A DNA stretch of 64,000 nt from JBCFAY01 sp038562375. GTDB lineage: Bacteria; Bacillota; Clostridia; Christensenellales; CAG-138. Numbering within the stretch: position 1 is the first letter of the stretch; each line of letters starts with the position of its first letter. The translations under genes and the position numbers were made by a program. Of this stretch, positions 25,940 to 35,771 are shown piece after piece. Below the pieces are notes generated by a model. The model had not been told where the DNA came from. It did not search any database and was given only the letters and a program-made list of their open reading frames with translations. The stretch is from the NCBI GenBank assembly GCA_038562375.1, contig JBCFAY010000014.1, positions 1 to 64,000 on the forward strand, in the 5' to 3' direction.

Positions 25940-27469
25940 ATGCTCGCAAGCATTAAAAGCTACGGCCTTTGCGGAATCGAAGGCCACGAGGTGCTCGTGG
26001 AGGTGGATGTGTCGAACGGCCTTCCGTCCTATGAGACCGTCGGGCTGCCGGACGCAGTCGTGCGCGAGTCCAAGGAGCGGGTGCGCGCCGCGCTCAAAAA
26101 CAGCGGCTTCGAGTTCCCGCCGCGCAGGATCACGGTCAATCTCGCCCCCGCGGATCTTCGCAAGGAAGGCTCGGTGTACGATCTTCCGATCGCGATCGGC
26201 CTTCTGATCGCGACGGGCCAAATTCCCGGGGATACCGCGAAGGACGTGCTGATATTGGGCGAGCTTTCGCTCGACGGTACGGTGCGCGGCGTGACCGGCG
26301 TTCTCGCGATGCTCCTGAGCGCACGTGAAAACGGCGCGGCGCAGGTGCTGCTCCCGGAACAGAACGCGCGCGAGGCGGCTTGCGCCAAAGGCCTTGCGAT
26401 ACTCCCCGTGAATTCGCTTTTGCAGGCGGTAGGGTACCTGCGCGGCGAGACCGCCATCGAGCCGTATCCTCCCGAGGAATGGGATATTTCCGCCGGCACG
26501 GCGTATGCTACGGACTTCTGTGAAATCAAGGGGCAGCAAGGCGCGAAGCGCGCCGCCGAGGTCGCGGTGGCGGGCGGCCACAACCTGATGCTCATCGGCA
26601 CGCCGGGTACGGGCAAGACCATGCTCGCCCGAAGCATCCCTTCGATTTTACCCGAGCTGACGTTTGAAGAGGCGCTCGAGATCACCAAGATCCATTCCGC
26701 GCTGGGACTCAACGCGGGCGGCGTCGTGCGCGAGCGTCCATTCCGCGCGCCGCACCACAATACCTCCACCGCCGCGATCATCGGCGGCGGAACGCGCGCG
26801 CTGCCGGGCGAGATCAGCCTTGCGCACTACGGCGTGCTCTTCCTCGACGAGTTTCTGGAGTTTTCAAAGCCCGTCCTCGAGGCGCTGCGCCAGCCGCTCG
26901 AGGACGGAATGATCACGATCGCTCGCTCCAATGCGAAGTCGACCTATCCCGCGAATTTCATGCTCGTCGCCGCGATGAATCCCTGCCCGTGCGGCAACTA
27001 CGGGTCCCGCACCAAGCGGTGCACCTGCACCCCGTCGCAGATTCAGCGCTATCAGTCCCGCGTGAGCATGCCGATGCTCGAGCGCATCGACATCCATGTG
27101 GAGATGAGCGACGTCGCCTATTCCGATCTTTCCTCCAATTCTACGGGCGAGCCTTCGAGCGCGGTGCGAGAGCGCATCAACGCCGCGCGCGCCATCCAGA
27201 GGGAGCGCTATGCGGACGGAGGATTCCTTTTCAACGCGCAGCTCACCGGCAAGTCGATCCAGAGATACTGCGCGCTTACCAAGGAGTGCGAAAAACTTTT
27301 AAAGCAGGCCTTCCACTCGCTGCATCTGAGCGCGCGCGCCTATCACCGCGTTCTCAAGGTCGCGCGTACCATCGCGGACCTCGAGCGCTGCGAATTTTTG
27401 CAGCCGCCGCACATCGCCGAGGCGATTCAGTACAGGAGCCTCGACCGCAAATACTGGAAGGATTCGTAA
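25940..27469 (+). CDS. comM: ComM/YifB family Mg-chelatase-like AAA ATPase
   Basis: ComM is a hexameric helicase that promotes branch migration during natural transformation in Gram-negatives; the role of Firmicutes homologues is less clear. The 509-residue product has the Lon-like N domain (GIEGHEVLVEVDVSNGLPSY), Walker A GTPGTGKTMLARS near residue 222, Walker B LFLDE near residue 300, and the cysteine-rich MNPCPCGNYG motif near residue 350. ATG 25940 has a G-rich site (TTGGGGG) at proper spacing; the frame is open six codons earlier. The next gene is dprA. Confidence 0.94.
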   Translation: MLASIKSYGLCGIEGHEVLVEVDVSNGLPSYETVGLPDAVVRESKERVRAALKNSGFEFPPRRITVNLAPADLRKEGSVYDLPIAIGLLIATGQIPGDTAKDVLILGELSLDGTVRGVTGVLAMLLSARENGAAQVLLPEQNAREAACAKGLAILPVNSLLQAVGYLRGETAIEPYPPEEWDISAGTAYATDFCEIKGQQGAKRAAEVAVAGGHNLMLIGTPGTGKTMLARSIPSILPELTFEEALEITKIHSALGLNAGGVVRERPFRAPHHNTSTAAIIGGGTRALPGEISLAHYGVLFLDEFLEFSKPVLEALRQPLEDGMITIARSNAKSTYPANFMLVAAMNPCPCGNYGSRTKRCTCTPSQIQRYQSRVSMPMLERIDIHVEMSDVAYSDLSSNSTGEPSSAVRERINAARAIQRERYADGGFLFNAQLTGKSIQRYCALTKECEKLLKQAFHSLHLSARAYHRVLKVARTIADLERCEFLQPPHIAEAIQYRSLDRKYWKDS

Positions 27470-27470
27470 T

Positions 27471-28574
27471 ATGAGCGTTGACGAGCAACAAAGCGTCCTA
27501 TGGCTCAACCGGCTGACGGGGCACGATGTGCGCCTGTTCCGCCGGCTCGTAGGCGTCTTTGGGAGCGCGCTCGGGCTGTTCGAGTCCGTCGCCGCCGGGC
27601 GCACGGAGGCGCTCGAGGGATTTGATCCCGCGCTCGTCAATCGCATGAAGGAGAGCGCGAGCGGGAAGAAGATCCGGGAGTATCTCGCATGGCTCAGAAC
27701 ACGCTCGATCGAGGCCATACCGATCACCGACCCGCGCTATCCGACGCTTTTAAAGGAAATCTACGATCCGCCCTCGGTCTTGTTCGTCCGCGGCGAGCTC
27801 CGGCCGGAGGTGACGCTGCCCCTCGCGATGGTCGGGGCGCGAACCTGCACGCAGTACGGGCGCGAGGTCGCCGGGGCGCTCGCGGGGGCGCTTTGTGAGG
27901 CGGGCGCATGCATCGTCTCGGGGCTTGCGCACGGTATCGATTCGATCGGCGCGCTGGCCGCGCTATCGGTGGAATCGAACGACTATCCTACCGTCGCGGT
28001 GCTCGGCTGCGGCGTCGACGTGGTGTATCCCAAGGAGCAGCAGCGGTTGTATGAACAGATCGCCCGGCGTGGGGCGGTGATCTCGGAATTCTTTCCGGGC
28101 ACAAGGCCCTACGCTTCAAATTTTCCGATGCGCAACCGGATCATCAGCGGCCTGTCCCGCGGCGTGATCGTGGTGGAGGCCGGGGAAAAGAGCGGCGCGC
28201 TCATCACGGCGAACTGCGCGCTCGAGCAGGGAAGGGACGTATATAGCGTGCCCGGGCGCATCACGGACTCGATGAGCCTGGGCACAAACCGAATGATCCG
28301 GGAGGGAAGCGCCAAGCCGGTATTCACCGTAAACGATATATTGGAGGAGTACGGGTATTCGCTCGAATACCGCCCCATTCGCGCGGCGGTGGATCTTTCG
28401 GCGCTGGATCCGGGTCAAAAAACGATCGTCGAACTCTTAAAAGCCGACGCTCGAAGTTTTGATGAATTGTGCGAATTGACGGGAATCGGCGCGGCGGAAC
28501 TAAATTCAACCTTGACATCCCTTGAGTTTTCAGAAATAATTAAGCAGTTGCCGGGGCGGGTCTATTGCCTTTGA
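27471..28574 (+). CDS. dprA: DNA processing protein DprA
   Basis: DprA loads RecA on incoming single-stranded DNA during transformation. The 367-residue product has an N-terminal SAM-like helical region, the Rossmann core (VGARTCTQYGREVAGALAG near residue 122, SGLAHGIDSIGA, GCGVDVVYP) and a C-terminal winged-helix DML1-like domain (residues about 300-367). It begins one base after the comM stop. comM, dprA and topA are adjacent, the dprA-topA order being that of Bacillus. Confidence 0.95.
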   Translation: MSVDEQQSVLWLNRLTGHDVRLFRRLVGVFGSALGLFESVAAGRTEALEGFDPALVNRMKESASGKKIREYLAWLRTRSIEAIPITDPRYPTLLKEIYDPPSVLFVRGELRPEVTLPLAMVGARTCTQYGREVAGALAGALCEAGACIVSGLAHGIDSIGALAALSVESNDYPTVAVLGCGVDVVYPKEQQRLYEQIARRGAVISEFFPGTRPYASNFPMRNRIISGLSRGVIVVEAGEKSGALITANCALEQGRDVYSVPGRITDSMSLGTNRMIREGSAKPVFTVNDILEEYGYSLEYRPIRAAVDLSALDPGQKTIVELLKADARSFDELCELTGIGAAELNSTLTSLEFSEIIKQLPGRVYCL

Positions 28575-28618
28575 GGCGGACCGCCGGAGACCGGCAGCGA
28601 ATGTACGGAGGTGCGGTT

Positions 28619-30718
28619 ATGTCGGATATGCTCGTTATCGTCGAATCGCCGGCGAAGGCGAAAACGATCGGGAAATTTCTCGGATCGAAATACAAGGTGG
28701 TGGCTTCCAACGGCCATGTGCGCGACCTGCCCAAGAGCCAATTGGGCGTGGACGTCGAGCATGGATTCGCGGTCAAATACATCACCCTTCGCGGGCGGGG
28801 CGACGTGCTCGAGAAGATCCGCAAGGAGGCCAAGGCCGCCAAGAACGTATTGCTCGCGACCGACCCCGATCGCGAGGGCGAGGCGATCTCCTGGCATCTT
28901 GCGCACATCCTCAAGCTCGATCAAAACTCCAAGTGCAGGATCGTCTTCAACGAGATTACGTCGGGCGCGGTCAAAAACTCCATCAAGAACGCGCGCAGCA
29001 TCGATGTGAACCTCGTGGACGCGCAGCAGGCGCGCCGCGTGCTCGACCGGCTCGTAGGCTATAAGATCAGCCCCATACTCTGGGCAAAGGTAAGAAAGGG
29101 TCTCTCCGCCGGACGCGTTCAGTCCGTCGCGACGCGCATCATCTGCGATCGTGAGCAGGAGATCATCGACTTCGAGAGCGAGGAATACTGGACGATCAGC
29201 GCCCTTCTTCGCGAAGCCGGCATTAAGAAGGATATCGAGGCCAAATTCTACGGCATCGAAGGCAAAAAGCAGGAGCTTCATGACAAGGCGGCGGCCGACG
29301 CGGTGCTCGCGCGCTGCAAGGGCGCCGACTTCGCCGTGACGGACGTCAAAAAAGCGAACAAGACGAGGCACGCGCCCGCTCCTTTTACGACAAGCAGCCT
29401 ACAGCAGGAGGCAGCGCGCAAGCTCGGGTTTACGACCAAGCATACGATGATGGTCGCGCAGCAGCTCTATGAAGGGATCGAACTCGCAGGCAAGGGGCTC
29501 ACAGGCCTTGTGACCTATATCCGCACGGACTCCGTGCGCATTTCGAGCGAAGCGCAGGAACAGGCGCTCGAATATGTGCGCGAGCATTACGGGCAGGAGT
29601 ACCTGCCGCCCAAGCCCAACGTCTACAAGGGGCGCAAGGATGCGCAGGACGCGCACGAGGCCATCCGCCCGAGCTATGTCCAATATACGCCACAGGCGGT
29701 CAAAGCGTCGCTCAACAACAACCAATATAAGCTTTATAAGCTCATCTACGAGCGCTTCCTCGCGAGCCAAATGGCCGAGGCGAAATATGAAACCAACGCC
29801 GTGACGTTCGACGCGAACGGCTGCACTTTCAAGGCCAACGGCATTCGTACGCTCTTTGACGGCTATACCGCCGTATATACCGAAGGCCGCGACGACGCTC
29901 AGGAGCAGGACGTTGCGCTGCCCGAGCTGCCCGTCGGCACGGTACTAAAGCTCAATAAGCTTTCAAGCGAGCAGCGCTTCACGCAGCCGCCGTCGCGCTA
30001 TACCGAAGCGTCCCTCGTCAAGGTGCTCGAAGAAAAGGGCATCGGCCGCCCGAGCACCTACGCGCCGACGATCTCCACGATCATCGAGCGCGGCTACGTC
30101 ATGCGCGAGAAAAAACTGCTGATGCCCACAGAGCTCGGCTTTGTGGTCACGCAGCTGATGAAGGACAATTTTTCGGAAATCGTCGACATCAAGTTTACCG
30201 CCGGCATGGAGGAGAGCCTCGACAAGATCGAGGAGGGGAGCGCCCAATGGACGAGCGTGCTCGAGGAATTCTATCAGCCGTTTGAGAAAAAGGTGCTCGC
30301 CGCCGAGGCCAACATCGAGAAGGTCGAGATACCGGATGAAGTCTCGGATATCCCGTGCGAAAAATGCGGCGCGCTGATGGTCTATAAATTCGGGCGCTTC
30401 GGCAAGTTCCTCGCGTGCCCGAACTTCCCCGATTGCAGGAACACCAAGCCGATCCTTGAGAAGGTGGACGTATCCTGCCCCAAATGCGGCGCGGCGCTCA
30501 TAAAGCGCAAGTCCAAGCGCGGCAAGACGTTCTACGGGTGCGAAAAATATCCCGAATGTGATTTTGTATCCTGGGATAAGCCCGCGAAGGACCCCTGCCC
30601 CAAGTGCGGCGCGATGATGGTGCAAAAGCTCGGGCAGAACGGCAGCTATGTGACCTGTACCAGCAAGGAATGCGGGTACGTCTTACGGCCCGCCAAGAAG
30701 GAAAGCGCGAATGAGTGA
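28619..30718 (+). CDS. topA: DNA topoisomerase I
   Basis: TopA relaxes negative supercoils by single-strand passage. The 699-residue product has the Toprim start MLVIVESPAKAKTIGKFLG, the DPDREGEAISWHL motif near residue 82, the active tyrosine in TYIRTDS near residue 300 and three C-terminal four-cysteine zinc ribbons (from about residues 580, 625 and 660). ATG 28619 follows GGAGGTG; the reading frame is open 18 codons earlier without support. The end overlaps trmFO by 8 bases. Confidence 0.98.
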   Translation: MSDMLVIVESPAKAKTIGKFLGSKYKVVASNGHVRDLPKSQLGVDVEHGFAVKYITLRGRGDVLEKIRKEAKAAKNVLLATDPDREGEAISWHLAHILKLDQNSKCRIVFNEITSGAVKNSIKNARSIDVNLVDAQQARRVLDRLVGYKISPILWAKVRKGLSAGRVQSVATRIICDREQEIIDFESEEYWTISALLREAGIKKDIEAKFYGIEGKKQELHDKAAADAVLARCKGADFAVTDVKKANKTRHAPAPFTTSSLQQEAARKLGFTTKHTMMVAQQLYEGIELAGKGLTGLVTYIRTDSVRISSEAQEQALEYVREHYGQEYLPPKPNVYKGRKDAQDAHEAIRPSYVQYTPQAVKASLNNNQYKLYKLIYERFLASQMAEAKYETNAVTFDANGCTFKANGIRTLFDGYTAVYTEGRDDAQEQDVALPELPVGTVLKLNKLSSEQRFTQPPSRYTEASLVKVLEEKGIGRPSTYAPTISTIIERGYVMREKKLLMPTELGFVVTQLMKDNFSEIVDIKFTAGMEESLDKIEEGSAQWTSVLEEFYQPFEKKVLAAEANIEKVEIPDEVSDIPCEKCGALMVYKFGRFGKFLACPNFPDCRNTKPILEKVDVSCPKCGAALIKRKSKRGKTFYGCEKYPECDFVSWDKPAKDPCPKCGAMMVQKLGQNGSYVTCTSKECGYVLRPAKKESANE

Positions 30719-32015
30719 GCGCGCCCAAGTCGTCGGCGCGGGCTTGGCAGGCTGCGAGGCGGCGTATTATCTGGCCCAGCGGGACATAGAGGTCGATCTG
30801 TATGAGATGAAGCCGGGCAAGCGAAGCTCGGCGCATGTTTCGGATGGCTTTGCGGAGCTTGTGTGCTCCAATTCCCTGCGCTCGGACCGGCTGCAAAACG
30901 CCGTAGGCCTCCTAAAGGAAGAACTTCGGGCGCTCGGATCGCTCGTGATGCGCGCGGCGGATAGAACCCGCGTGCCGGCGGGCGGCGCGCTCGCGGTGGA
31001 TCGGCAGGGCTTTTCCCGCTATATTACGGAGGCAATTCGTACGCATCCCCTCATACGCGTGATCGAAGGAGAGGTAACGGCTGTGCCGGAGCCGCCCGCT
31101 ATCGTCGCCACCGGCCCGCTGACGGAGGGCAAGCTTCTTCTAAACATCGAAAGCGTTGTCGGCGCGGGTCTGCATTTTTTCGACGCAGCGGCGCCGGTCG
31201 TCACCAAGGAATCGCTCGATATGGAGAAGGTGTTCCGCGCGTCGCGCTACGGACGCGGGGAGGACTATCTCAACGCGCCGATGGACCGCGAGGAGTACGG
31301 CGCGTTTTACCGGGCGCTCATCGAGGCCGAGACCGCCGAGCTCAAGCACTTCGAGACGCCCAAGGTGTTCGAAGGCTGTATGCCGGTCGAAATAATGGCA
31401 AAGCGCGGCGAGCGCACGCTGGCGTTCGGGCCTCTAAAGCCGGTGGGGCTCACCGATCCCCGCACGGGCAAGCGGCCGTACGCCGTGGTGCAGCTTCGAC
31501 AGGATGACGGGAAGGATACGCTCTACAACCTCGTCGGCTTCCAGACAAACCTCAAGATCGGCGAACAGAAACGGGTGTTCCGGATGATCCCGGGCCTCGA
31601 AAACGCGGAATTCGTGCGCTACGGCGCGATGCACCGCAACACGTTCCTGCCCTCGCCCGGGAAGCTCTCTTTCGACTATAGCCTCAAAAGCGAGCCGCGT
31701 CTTTACTTTGCGGGCCAGATCACCGGCGTGGAAGGGTATGTCGAATCCGCCTCGAGCGGCCTTCTTGCTGCGATGAGCCTTTCAAGAAAGCTTTCGGGGC
31801 TTGAGCCGGTCGATTTTCCCCAAACGACTGCGATCGGCGCGCTCGCACACTATGTCTCGGAATATCCCGGGCGCGACTTTCAGCCGATGAACGTTAATTT
31901 CGGCATCATGGCCGAACTTTCCGAGCGCGTAAAGGACAAAGAGGAGCGCTGTCTGAAGATTTCCGACAGGGCGCTACAATGCGTACTATCGCTCAGAAAT
32001 GCAAATAAACTGTAA
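30711..32015 (+). CDS. trmFO: Methylenetetrahydrofolate-tRNA-(uracil-5-)-methyltransferase TrmFO
   Basis: TrmFO makes m5U54 in the tRNA T-loop using methylene-tetrahydrofolate and FAD. The 434-residue product has the FAD-binding start VVGAGLAGCEAAYYLAQ, ELVCSNSLRSD near residue 45 and the conserved C-terminal GQITGVEGYVESAASSGL-like region. It overlaps topA. In Bacillus, codV(xerC) follows; here hslV follows directly. Confidence 0.97.
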   Translation: MSERAQVVGAGLAGCEAAYYLAQRDIEVDLYEMKPGKRSSAHVSDGFAELVCSNSLRSDRLQNAVGLLKEELRALGSLVMRAADRTRVPAGGALAVDRQGFSRYITEAIRTHPLIRVIEGEVTAVPEPPAIVATGPLTEGKLLLNIESVVGAGLHFFDAAAPVVTKESLDMEKVFRASRYGRGEDYLNAPMDREEYGAFYRALIEAETAELKHFETPKVFEGCMPVEIMAKRGERTLAFGPLKPVGLTDPRTGKRPYAVVQLRQDDGKDTLYNLVGFQTNLKIGEQKRVFRMIPGLENAEFVRYGAMHRNTFLPSPGKLSFDYSLKSEPRLYFAGQITGVEGYVESASSGLLAAMSLSRKLSGLEPVDFPQTTAIGALAHYVSEYPGRDFQPMNVNFGIMAELSERVKDKEERCLKISDRALQCVLSLRNANKL

Positions 32016-32095
32016 AGTGTCGATGACAATTTGCCTAAGCGGCGGATTGCTGTGATAAGATAGCCAATAAACCGGTATCGGAAAGCGAGGCACCC

Positions 32096-32629
32096 ATGCA
32101 GCTCGAGGGGACGACAATCATCGCGGTCAAACGGAACGGCGCGTGCGCGATCGCGGGCGACGGGCAGGTAACGCTCGGCGAAAAGACGATCATGAAGCGC
32201 AACGCCAAAAAGGTGCGCAGGCTCTATCACAACAAGGTCGTGGTCGGCTTTGCGGGCTCCGTCGCCGACGCGTTCTCGCTCTGCGAGCGCTTTGAGTCGA
32301 AGCTCGAGCAGCATTCGGGGAGTTTGGCGCGCGCCGCGGTATCGCTCGCGCAGGATTGGCGCAACGATAAGATCATGCGCCAGCTTCAGGCGATGCTGAT
32401 CGCGGCGAACGACGAGGAGCTTCTGGTGATTTCCGGCACGGGCGAGGTGATCGACCCGGACGACGGCATCGCGGCCATCGGCTCGGGCGGAATGTACGCG
32501 CTCGCGGCCGCGAAGGCGCTGATGCAGAACACGGAGCTCTGTGCGCGGGAGATTGCGGAGAAATCGCTCTTGATCGCCGGGGAGATCTGCGTGTTTACGA
32601 ACGGGAACATCATCGTGGAGGAGGTCTAA
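32096..32629 (+). CDS. hslV: ATP-dependent protease subunit HslV (ClpQ)
   Basis: HslV is the proteasome-like peptidase of the HslUV complex. The 177-residue product starts MQLEGTTIIAVKRNG, with the expected catalytic threonine following a five-residue propeptide (TTI), and has GDGQVTLG near residue 22 and GSGGMYALAAA near residue 135. An extended -10 (TG-A-TAAGAT) lies at 32053-32061. It precedes hslU by two bases. Confidence 0.96.
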   Translation: MQLEGTTIIAVKRNGACAIAGDGQVTLGEKTIMKRNAKKVRRLYHNKVVVGFAGSVADAFSLCERFESKLEQHSGSLARAAVSLAQDWRNDKIMRQLQAMLIAANDEELLVISGTGEVIDPDDGIAAIGSGGMYALAAAKALMQNTELCAREIAEKSLLIAGEICVFTNGNIIVEEV

Positions 32630-32631
32630 AT

Positions 32632-34014
32632 ATGCTTACGCCGAGGGAAACGGTAGAGGCGCTCGATAAGCATATCGTCGGGCAGGATAACGCCAAGCGC
32701 GCTGTCGCGGTAGCGCTTAGGAACCGTTACCGCCGCAGCAGGCTTTCGCCCGAGCTGCGCGATGAGATCACGCCCAAGAACATCATCATGGTCGGCCCCA
32801 CGGGCGTAGGCAAGACCGAGATCGCGAGGAGGCTCGCGAAGCTTGCGAACGCGCCGCTCGTCAAGGTGGAGGCGACGAAGTTCACCGAGGTCGGCTATGT
32901 CGGCAGGGATGTCGATTCGATGGTGCGCGACCTTGTGGAGGCTTCGATCCGTCTGTGCAAGGCGCAAAAGCAGGAGTCCGTGCTGCTCTTGGCGCAGGGC
33001 GCGGCGGAGCAGAGGCTCATCGATTGCCTGGTGCCGCTGCACAGAAAATCTGCGCCGCAGGTCAATCCCCTTCAGCTGCTTCTCGGCTCCGGGCAGATGC
33101 CCAAGGAACCGGAACTGAGCGAGGCGGAAAAGAGCGCGCACCTTTCAAAGCGCGAGGAGGTCGCAAAGAAGCTGCACGCCGGATTGCTTGAGAACGAGCT
33201 TTTAGAGGTCGAGGTCGAGCAGAGCGTCGGCAACAACGACGCGCTCATCGCCATGGGCGTGGACATCAACCTCAACGAAATGCTGGGCGGTTTTCTGCCC
33301 AAAAAGAAAAAGAAGCGCAAGGTCACCGTCAAGGAGGCGCGCCGCATCTTCATCCAGGAGGAGAGCGACAAGCTCATCGACATGGACGAGGTTACGCGCG
33401 AGGCGATCGAAAAAGCCGAACAGGACGGGATCATATTCATCGACGAAATCGACAAGATCGCAGGCTCGAACGGCGGCGGTCACGGGCCCGACGTCTCTCG
33501 CGAGGGCGTGCAGCGCGATATTCTGCCCATCGTCGAAGGCTGTACGGTATCGACCAAATACGGCCCGGTAAAGACCGATTTTATCCTCTTTATCGCGGCG
33601 GGCGCGTTCCATGTTTCCAAGGTGACGGATCTGATCCCCGAGCTTCAGGGACGGTTCCCGATCAAGGTGGAGCTTGAGGCGCTCAAGCAAAAGGACTATA
33701 AGCGCATCCTCACGCAGCCCGAATCGGCCGTCACAAAGCAGTATACGGCGCTGCTTGAGACCGATAACATCTCGCTCCGCTTTACGGACGACGCGCTCGA
33801 GGCGATCGCCAAGCGCGCGTATCTAGCGAACGAATCCGGCGAGAACATCGGCGCGAGGAGGCTGCATACGATCATGGAAAGGCTCCTGGAGGACATCTCC
33901 TTCAACGCGGGAGGGGATCATCCGCTGATCGAGGTGCTCATCGACGAGGCGTATGTCGAGCAGCACTTGAACGGAGCGATCGAGGATCAGGATTTAAAGC
34001 GATTTATCTTGTGA
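32632..34014 (+). CDS. hslU: ATP-dependent protease ATPase subunit HslU (ClpY)
   Basis: HslU is the AAA+ unfoldase that feeds HslV. The 460-residue product begins MLTPRETVEALDKHIVGQ, has Walker A GPTGVGKTEIARR near residue 57, an inserted I domain (about 110-245) with a Lys-rich KKKKKRKVTVKEAR stretch, Walker B IIFIDEIDKIA near residue 266 and a C-terminal end in DLKRFIL, the kind of tail that activates HslV. codY does not follow, unlike in Bacillus. The stop overlaps the next gene (GTGA). Confidence 0.97.
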   Translation: MLTPRETVEALDKHIVGQDNAKRAVAVALRNRYRRSRLSPELRDEITPKNIIMVGPTGVGKTEIARRLAKLANAPLVKVEATKFTEVGYVGRDVDSMVRDLVEASIRLCKAQKQESVLLLAQGAAEQRLIDCLVPLHRKSAPQVNPLQLLLGSGQMPKEPELSEAEKSAHLSKREEVAKKLHAGLLENELLEVEVEQSVGNNDALIAMGVDINLNEMLGGFLPKKKKKRKVTVKEARRIFIQEESDKLIDMDEVTREAIEKAEQDGIIFIDEIDKIAGSNGGGHGPDVSREGVQRDILPIVEGCTVSTKYGPVKTDFILFIAAGAFHVSKVTDLIPELQGRFPIKVELEALKQKDYKRILTQPESAVTKQYTALLETDNISLRFTDDALEAIAKRAYLANESGENIGARRLHTIMERLLEDISFNAGGDHPLIEVLIDEAYVEQHLNGAIEDQDLKRFIL

Positions 34015-34928
34015 TACGAAGCGGAAAATATAGGGCTCTCGCCATATTCACCGCCGCACTATTGCTCGCAAGCGCAGTGATGGGCTTTTCCGCCTGCGCG
34101 AAGCAGGAAACCATGGTCCCTGCCGCAATCGCTTCGCCTTCGCCCGACGACGGGTTCTTTGAGATCGGCGTCACTCCGTCGCCGATGCCGTCCTTCAGCC
34201 CCGCGCCGGTTCCGACCGCCGCGCCGACGGCTGCCCCGGCGTACGCCGTCGAGCAGATGGATAAGCGGGGTTATGTGTACGGCCACGACGTCAACCTTCG
34301 CGGCGGCCCGGGCTTGACCTATCCGATCGTCGACGTCGTCGGCTATCATACGATCGTGAAGGTCACGGGCGAGAGCGGGGATTGGTACCGCATAAAGACC
34401 GATGAGGTCGAAGGGTTCATACTCAAGAGCTTCGTGGGCATCGGCGGCATACCGACGCCTACGCCCAAGCCCACCAAAAAGCCTTCGACAACGCCGAAGA
34501 CGACAAAAAAACCATCCTCGACCTCTACGCCGAAGCCGACCATCAAACAGGGTGAGCCGGGCTCCTACAACGACGAGGAAATCTACATGGTCGCGCAGCT
34601 TGCATATGCGGAGGGGCGCGGGCAGGGGTTGGACGGCTATGTGGCGATTGCGAACGTGCTCTATAACCGCGTCCATTCGTCGAGGTACGGCGGCAGCATC
34701 GAGGACGTGATCTTCCGGCCGGGGCAGTTTACCGTCGCCGACGACCGCGAGGAGTTCCTCGCGATTAAGCCGAATTCCACCGCGCTTTCAGCGGCCGAAC
34801 AGGTGTTCAACGGCGGCCTTCGCGTGCTTCCTGCGGGCGTGATGTATTTCAGATCAGCCCGGAACTCGAAATCCTGGGGAAAGCGCACGTATTACGCGAC
34901 CATCGCCGGAAACAATTATTACTATTGA
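34011..34928 (+). CDS. Secreted cell-wall hydrolase: SH3b + SleB-type (Hydrolase_2) domain
   Basis: A 305-residue exported protein starting at a GTG that overlaps the hslU stop. Residues 1-28 are a signal sequence ending FSAC, an imperfect lipobox. A Pro/Ala linker, an SH3-like domain (GHDVNLRGGPGLTYPIVDVV, about residues 90-145) and a second Pro/Thr/Lys linker follow. Residues about 190-305 form a SleB-like catalytic domain with the likely glutamate in QLAYAEGRGQG and NVLYNRV. SleB-type enzymes are lytic transglycosylases acting on spore cortex or cell wall. The cortex-specific role is not shown. Confidence 0.9.
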   Translation: MIRSGKYRALAIFTAALLLASAVMGFSACAKQETMVPAAIASPSPDDGFFEIGVTPSPMPSFSPAPVPTAAPTAAPAYAVEQMDKRGYVYGHDVNLRGGPGLTYPIVDVVGYHTIVKVTGESGDWYRIKTDEVEGFILKSFVGIGGIPTPTPKPTKKPSTTPKTTKKPSSTSTPKPTIKQGEPGSYNDEEIYMVAQLAYAEGRGQGLDGYVAIANVLYNRVHSSRYGGSIEDVIFRPGQFTVADDREEFLAIKPNSTALSAAEQVFNGGLRVLPAGVMYFRSARNSKSWGKRTYYATIAGNNYYY

Positions 34929-34942
34929 TATAGGATGGCCCC

Positions 34943-35404
34943 ATGTTTCATATCGTTTTGGTGGAACCCGAGATACCGGCCAACACCGGGAACATCTCTA
35001 GAACCTGCGCCGTTACCGGGGCTGCGCTCCATCTTGTGCGGCCGCTCGGCTTCTCGGTGGACGACCGTCACCTCAGGCGCGCGGGGCTCGACTATTGGGA
35101 CAGCCTGAACCTTACATATTACGATCGTTTCGAGGAAGTGGAGCAAAAGCACGCGAACGCGCGCTTCTTCCTCGCCTCGACGCATGCAGAGCGCAGCTAC
35201 GCGGATGTTTCCTACCGCGATGGTGATTTCCTCGTCTTCGGCAAGGAAACGGCCGGGCTAGGCAAAGCCATACTGGAGCGCCGTGCGAAGGACGCCATCC
35301 GCATCCCGATGCGGGAGGGGCAGCGATCCCTGAATCTTTCCAACTCCGTTGCGGTCGTGCTTTACGAGGCGCTCCGGCAGAATGGCTTCGCGAACTTGAT
35401 TTAG
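34943..35404 (+). CDS. trmL: tRNA (cytidine(34)-2'-O)-methyltransferase TrmL
   Basis: TrmL methylates the wobble ribose of certain leucine tRNAs. The 153-residue product has the minimal SPOUT fold: MFHIVLVEPEIPANTGNISRTC at the start, FGKETAGLG near residue 98 and LNLSNSVAVVLYEALRQ at the end with the knot. It follows the hydrolase gene by 14 bases and is closed by a hairpin. Confidence 0.95.
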   Translation: MFHIVLVEPEIPANTGNISRTCAVTGAALHLVRPLGFSVDDRHLRRAGLDYWDSLNLTYYDRFEEVEQKHANARFFLASTHAERSYADVSYRDGDFLVFGKETAGLGKAILERRAKDAIRIPMREGQRSLNLSNSVAVVLYEALRQNGFANLI

Positions 35405-35412
35405 CGCTGAAA

Positions 35413-35452
35413 AGACCGCGATGGATGCGCGGGTTTCCCCGCCGGTCTCTTC
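35413..35452 (+). terminator. Terminator after trmL
   Basis: AGACCG (35413-35418) pairs with CGGTCT (35443-35448) around an inner GC-rich stem, followed by CTTCCT. The T-tract is interrupted. Confidence 0.55.
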
Positions 35453-35632
35453 CTAAGAGACGATCGGCTTTTGCGCCCGCCATGAAGACTCAGTCTTATA
35501 AAACGACGCCGACAAGTTCATTTTGACCTCCGGTTTTGGAATCGAGGCTGAAATACAAAGCGCACCCTGTAAAAGCGAAGGGATCCGTTTCGAGAAACGC
35601 CGCGAATAATTCTGAGTTTCTTGGCTTTTTGC

Positions 35633-35661
35633 TTGACAGGAAGGGACAATCTGGATAGAAT
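35633..35661 (+). promoter_or_regulatory. Promoter for rplM-rpsI
   Basis: A consensus TTGACA (35633-35638), a 17-base spacer and TAGAAT (35656-35661). Confidence 0.85.
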
Positions 35662-35771
35662 ATAGTTCGTGCATTCGATACGATTGGTGTATTGCGGCCA
35701 CCAGCCCCGGTAGCAACTATACAAAAGCGTGTCACAGCAACAACATAAAAACACGATTGGGAGGTTGCGCC

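Larger units (their letters stand above)
35405..35771 (+). other. Intergenic region: terminator, rplM promoter and rplM leader
   Basis: After the trmL terminator, about 170 bases hold no convincing gene. The rplM promoter lies at 35633-35661, leaving a leader of about 105 bases before rplM, the position of the L13 autoregulatory leader of other Firmicutes. Its fold was not worked out. Confidence 0.6.
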
